7,430 nucleotides of DNA, taken from the NCBI GenBank assembly GCA_947002045.1, contig CAMQJB010000069.1, forward strand, positions 1 through 7,430, read 5' to 3'. A model generated the notes under the pieces. It did not search any database. It was not told the DNA's origin and saw only the letters and a list, made by a program, of their open reading frames with translations. This DNA comes from an uncultured Collinsella sp. (GTDB lineage: Bacteria; Actinomycetota; Coriobacteriia; Coriobacteriales; Coriobacteriaceae). The position numbers and the translations under genes were made by a program. Below, in pieces: positions 6,693 to 7,430 of the stretch. How positions within the stretch are numbered: the first letter of the stretch is position 1; each line of letters starts with the position of its first letter.

Positions 6693-7232
6693 CTATGCTC
6701 CTAGCGTATCTTGCGAAGCATCGCCCAGGTGCTCCGTCAATGCTGAATTCTGCAGCTGCTCAAGCTCATCTAAAACAGAGCGAGCCTCTTTAAATGTCTG
6801 CGCTACGCGTTTCTTGGTGCTCACCTTTTCCTCTTTTGGCTTAGGCCGAGCATCTTCGGTAATCGCGATGGCATTCGCAACGGCCAAGTCTCCTGTAAGC
6901 GTAATGGAAAGAGCGACCTCAACAACACCCAGTTCTTGAGCGATCTCGAGAGCACGGCCCGAAAGCAGCGCCTTCGGTTTGCCGAGTTTATCACGCGTAA
7001 CCGAAACATCCTTGCGACCCACGCCTTGACTAAAACCCGTGCCGAGAGCTTTAAGTACCGCCTCGCGCGAAGCAAAGCGGCTCGCATAGTGAGCAGCGGG
7101 ACGCGATGATGCATCGCAATACGCACGCTCTTCTTCGGTAAACACACGCCGAGCAAACGACGGCGTCTTTTCAAGAATTGATTTCATGCGGGAAATCTCG
7201 ACGATATCAACGCCGATACCAGCTTCAGCCAT
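6693..7232 (-). CDS. acpS: Holo-[acyl-carrier-protein] synthase with C-terminal extension
   Basis: A 179-residue protein that moves 4'-phosphopantetheine from coenzyme A to acyl carrier protein, activating it for fatty acid synthesis. The N-terminus GIGVDIVEISR (5-15) supplies the Mg-binding Asp9, and FASREAVLKALGTG (53-66) supplies Glu57 and Lys61; the usual KEA is REA here. Near 108-118 the family's SxSH segment reads SITLTGDL, so the usual His is not evident. AcpS is normally about 120-130 residues. Here a charged extension (about 127-179), rich in Lys and Glu with a probable amphipathic helix at 143-166, is added. The ATG at 7232 is chosen over one at 7244, because GGAGGTG lies between them at ideal spacing and the shorter form begins as family members do. 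It is the first gene of the operon. Confidence 0.93.
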   Translation of the reverse strand: MAEAGIGVDIVEISRMKSILEKTPSFARRVFTEEERAYCDASSRPAAHYASRFASREAVLKALGTGFSQGVGRKDVSVTRDKLGKPKALLSGRALEIAQELGVVEVALSITLTGDLAVANAIAITEDARPKPKEEKVSTKKRVAQTFKEARSVLDELEQLQNSALTEHLGDASQDTLGA

Positions 7233-7235
7233 GTT

Positions 7236-7242
7236 CACCTCC
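7236..7242 (-). promoter_or_regulatory. Ribosome binding site deciding the acpS start
   Basis: GGAGGTG on the minus strand is a near-perfect Shine-Dalgarno sequence, with GGAGG five bases from the ATG at 7232. The alternative in-frame ATG (7244-7242) overlaps this site and has no ribosome site of its own, so it is unlikely to be used. Confidence 0.85.
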
Positions 7243-7261
7243 ATATCGCACAGACTAAGTT

Positions 7262-7291
7262 ATTGTAGCCCGTTCGCAGAAGATGCGACAA
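7262..7291 (-). promoter_or_regulatory. Candidate proximal sigma-70-type promoter of the acpS operon
   Basis: On the minus strand TTGTCG (7291-7286) and TACAAT (7267-7262) are separated by 18 bases. The -10 hexamer matches TATAAT at 5 of 6 positions and the -35 hexamer matches TTGACA at 4 of 6. Transcription would start near 7255, leaving a leader of about 20 bases before the acpS start and including its ribosome site. Confidence 0.5.
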
Positions 7292-7297
7292 ACGAGG

Positions 7298-7327
7298 GTT
7301 ATAAAACACAGCTACTATGTGAGACAA
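7298..7327 (-). promoter_or_regulatory. Candidate distal sigma-70-type promoter of the acpS operon
   Basis: On the minus strand TTGTCT (7327-7322) and TATAAC (7303-7298) are also 18 bases apart, 36 bases upstream of the proximal pair. The -10 hexamer matches TATAAT at 5 of 6 positions. It lies just downstream of the terminator of the preceding transcript, so it could be a second start site or a chance match. Confidence 0.35.
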
Positions 7328-7340
7328 AAGCCCGTAAACG

Positions 7341-7370
7341 AAAAAAGGGGGAGGCCGCGAGGCCTCCCCC
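7341..7370 (-). terminator. Rho-independent terminator of the upstream minus-strand transcript
   Basis: A perfect 10-bp GC-rich stem GGGGGAGGCC (7347-7356 on the plus strand) pairs with GGCCTCCCCC (7361-7370) around a four-base loop. On the minus strand it is followed at once by six T residues (7346-7341). This separates the upstream transcript from the acpS operon, so acpS needs its own promoter. Read on the plus strand the loop is the GNRA tetraloop GCGA, but the following TTCTCAG is a poor T tract. Confidence 0.9.
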
Positions 7371-7373
7371 TTC

Positions 7374-7430
7374 TCAGTTCAAGCGTACGGCTCGGTGCCG
7401 TCCACCGGTCAGCGGCGCCCTGGCCTCCCA
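7374..7430 (-). other. 3' end of an upstream minus-strand gene, identity unresolved
   Basis: These bases run directly into the terminator at 7370-7341, so they are the end of a transcribed gene. One minus-strand frame stays open from the edge and ends in TGA at 7376-7374, giving a C-terminal peptide WEARAPLTGGRHRAVRLN. A second frame is also open and runs on through the terminator, which makes it unlikely to be real. The stretch also contains the complementary pair CGGTG/CACCG, so the 3' end of a stable RNA gene is an alternative. The fragment is too short to name. Confidence 0.3.

Noticed and set aside
7381..7430. 3' end of SRP RNA, RNase P RNA or tmRNA
   Set aside because: Hairpin-like pairing is present, but I could not match any conserved segment of these RNAs in the 50 visible bases.

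Overview
The window looks like a chromosomal segment from a moderately GC-rich anaerobic actinobacterium of the class Coriobacteriia, most likely Collinsella or a close relative. This is inferred from base composition, protein character and the single-chain TsaB-RimI-TsaD protein next to TsaE; no database search was possible. No phage, plasmid or insertion-sequence gene is visible.

Layout from right to left, the direction of transcription: bases 7430-7374 hold the very end of an upstream transcript. A strong rho-independent terminator follows (7370-7341), then about 100 bases with two promoter-like hexamer pairs. Six genes on the minus strand then form one tight operon: acpS (7232-6693), nnr (6692-5076), alr (5073-3928), a family 4 uracil-DNA glycosylase (3919-3299), tsaE (3286-2780) and a giant tsaB-rimI-tsaD fusion (2793-409). 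Gaps are 0, 2, 8 and 12 bases, and the last pair overlaps by 14 bases, so co-transcription and translational coupling are likely. The jobs are housekeeping: activating acyl carrier protein, repairing damaged NAD(P)H, making D-alanine for the cell wall, removing uracil from DNA, and making the t6A modification of ANN-decoding tRNAs. Of the t6A enzymes only TsaC/Sua5, which makes the threonylcarbamoyl-adenylate, is missing here.

The unexpected part is the 408 bases after the operon. They carry two copies of a structured repeat facing each other: one on the plus strand running off the left edge (1-63), one on the minus strand (240-396) starting 12 bases after the tsaD stop codon. Both have a 9-bp hairpin with an ATTAA loop, then a 4-base spacer and an identical 24-base block. 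The hairpin stems differ at three adjacent base pairs and all three differences are compensatory, which points to selection on RNA structure. In the complete minus-strand copy this core sits inside a nearly perfect 44-bp outer stem. Between the copies is a plus-strand hairpin with a T tract (110-145), probably a terminator. This is the best candidate for a poorly described element. It may be a structured 3'-UTR RNA, a small RNA family or a REP/BIME-like repeat of this lineage, and it should be compared with the Rfam family Collinsella-1, which I could not do here.
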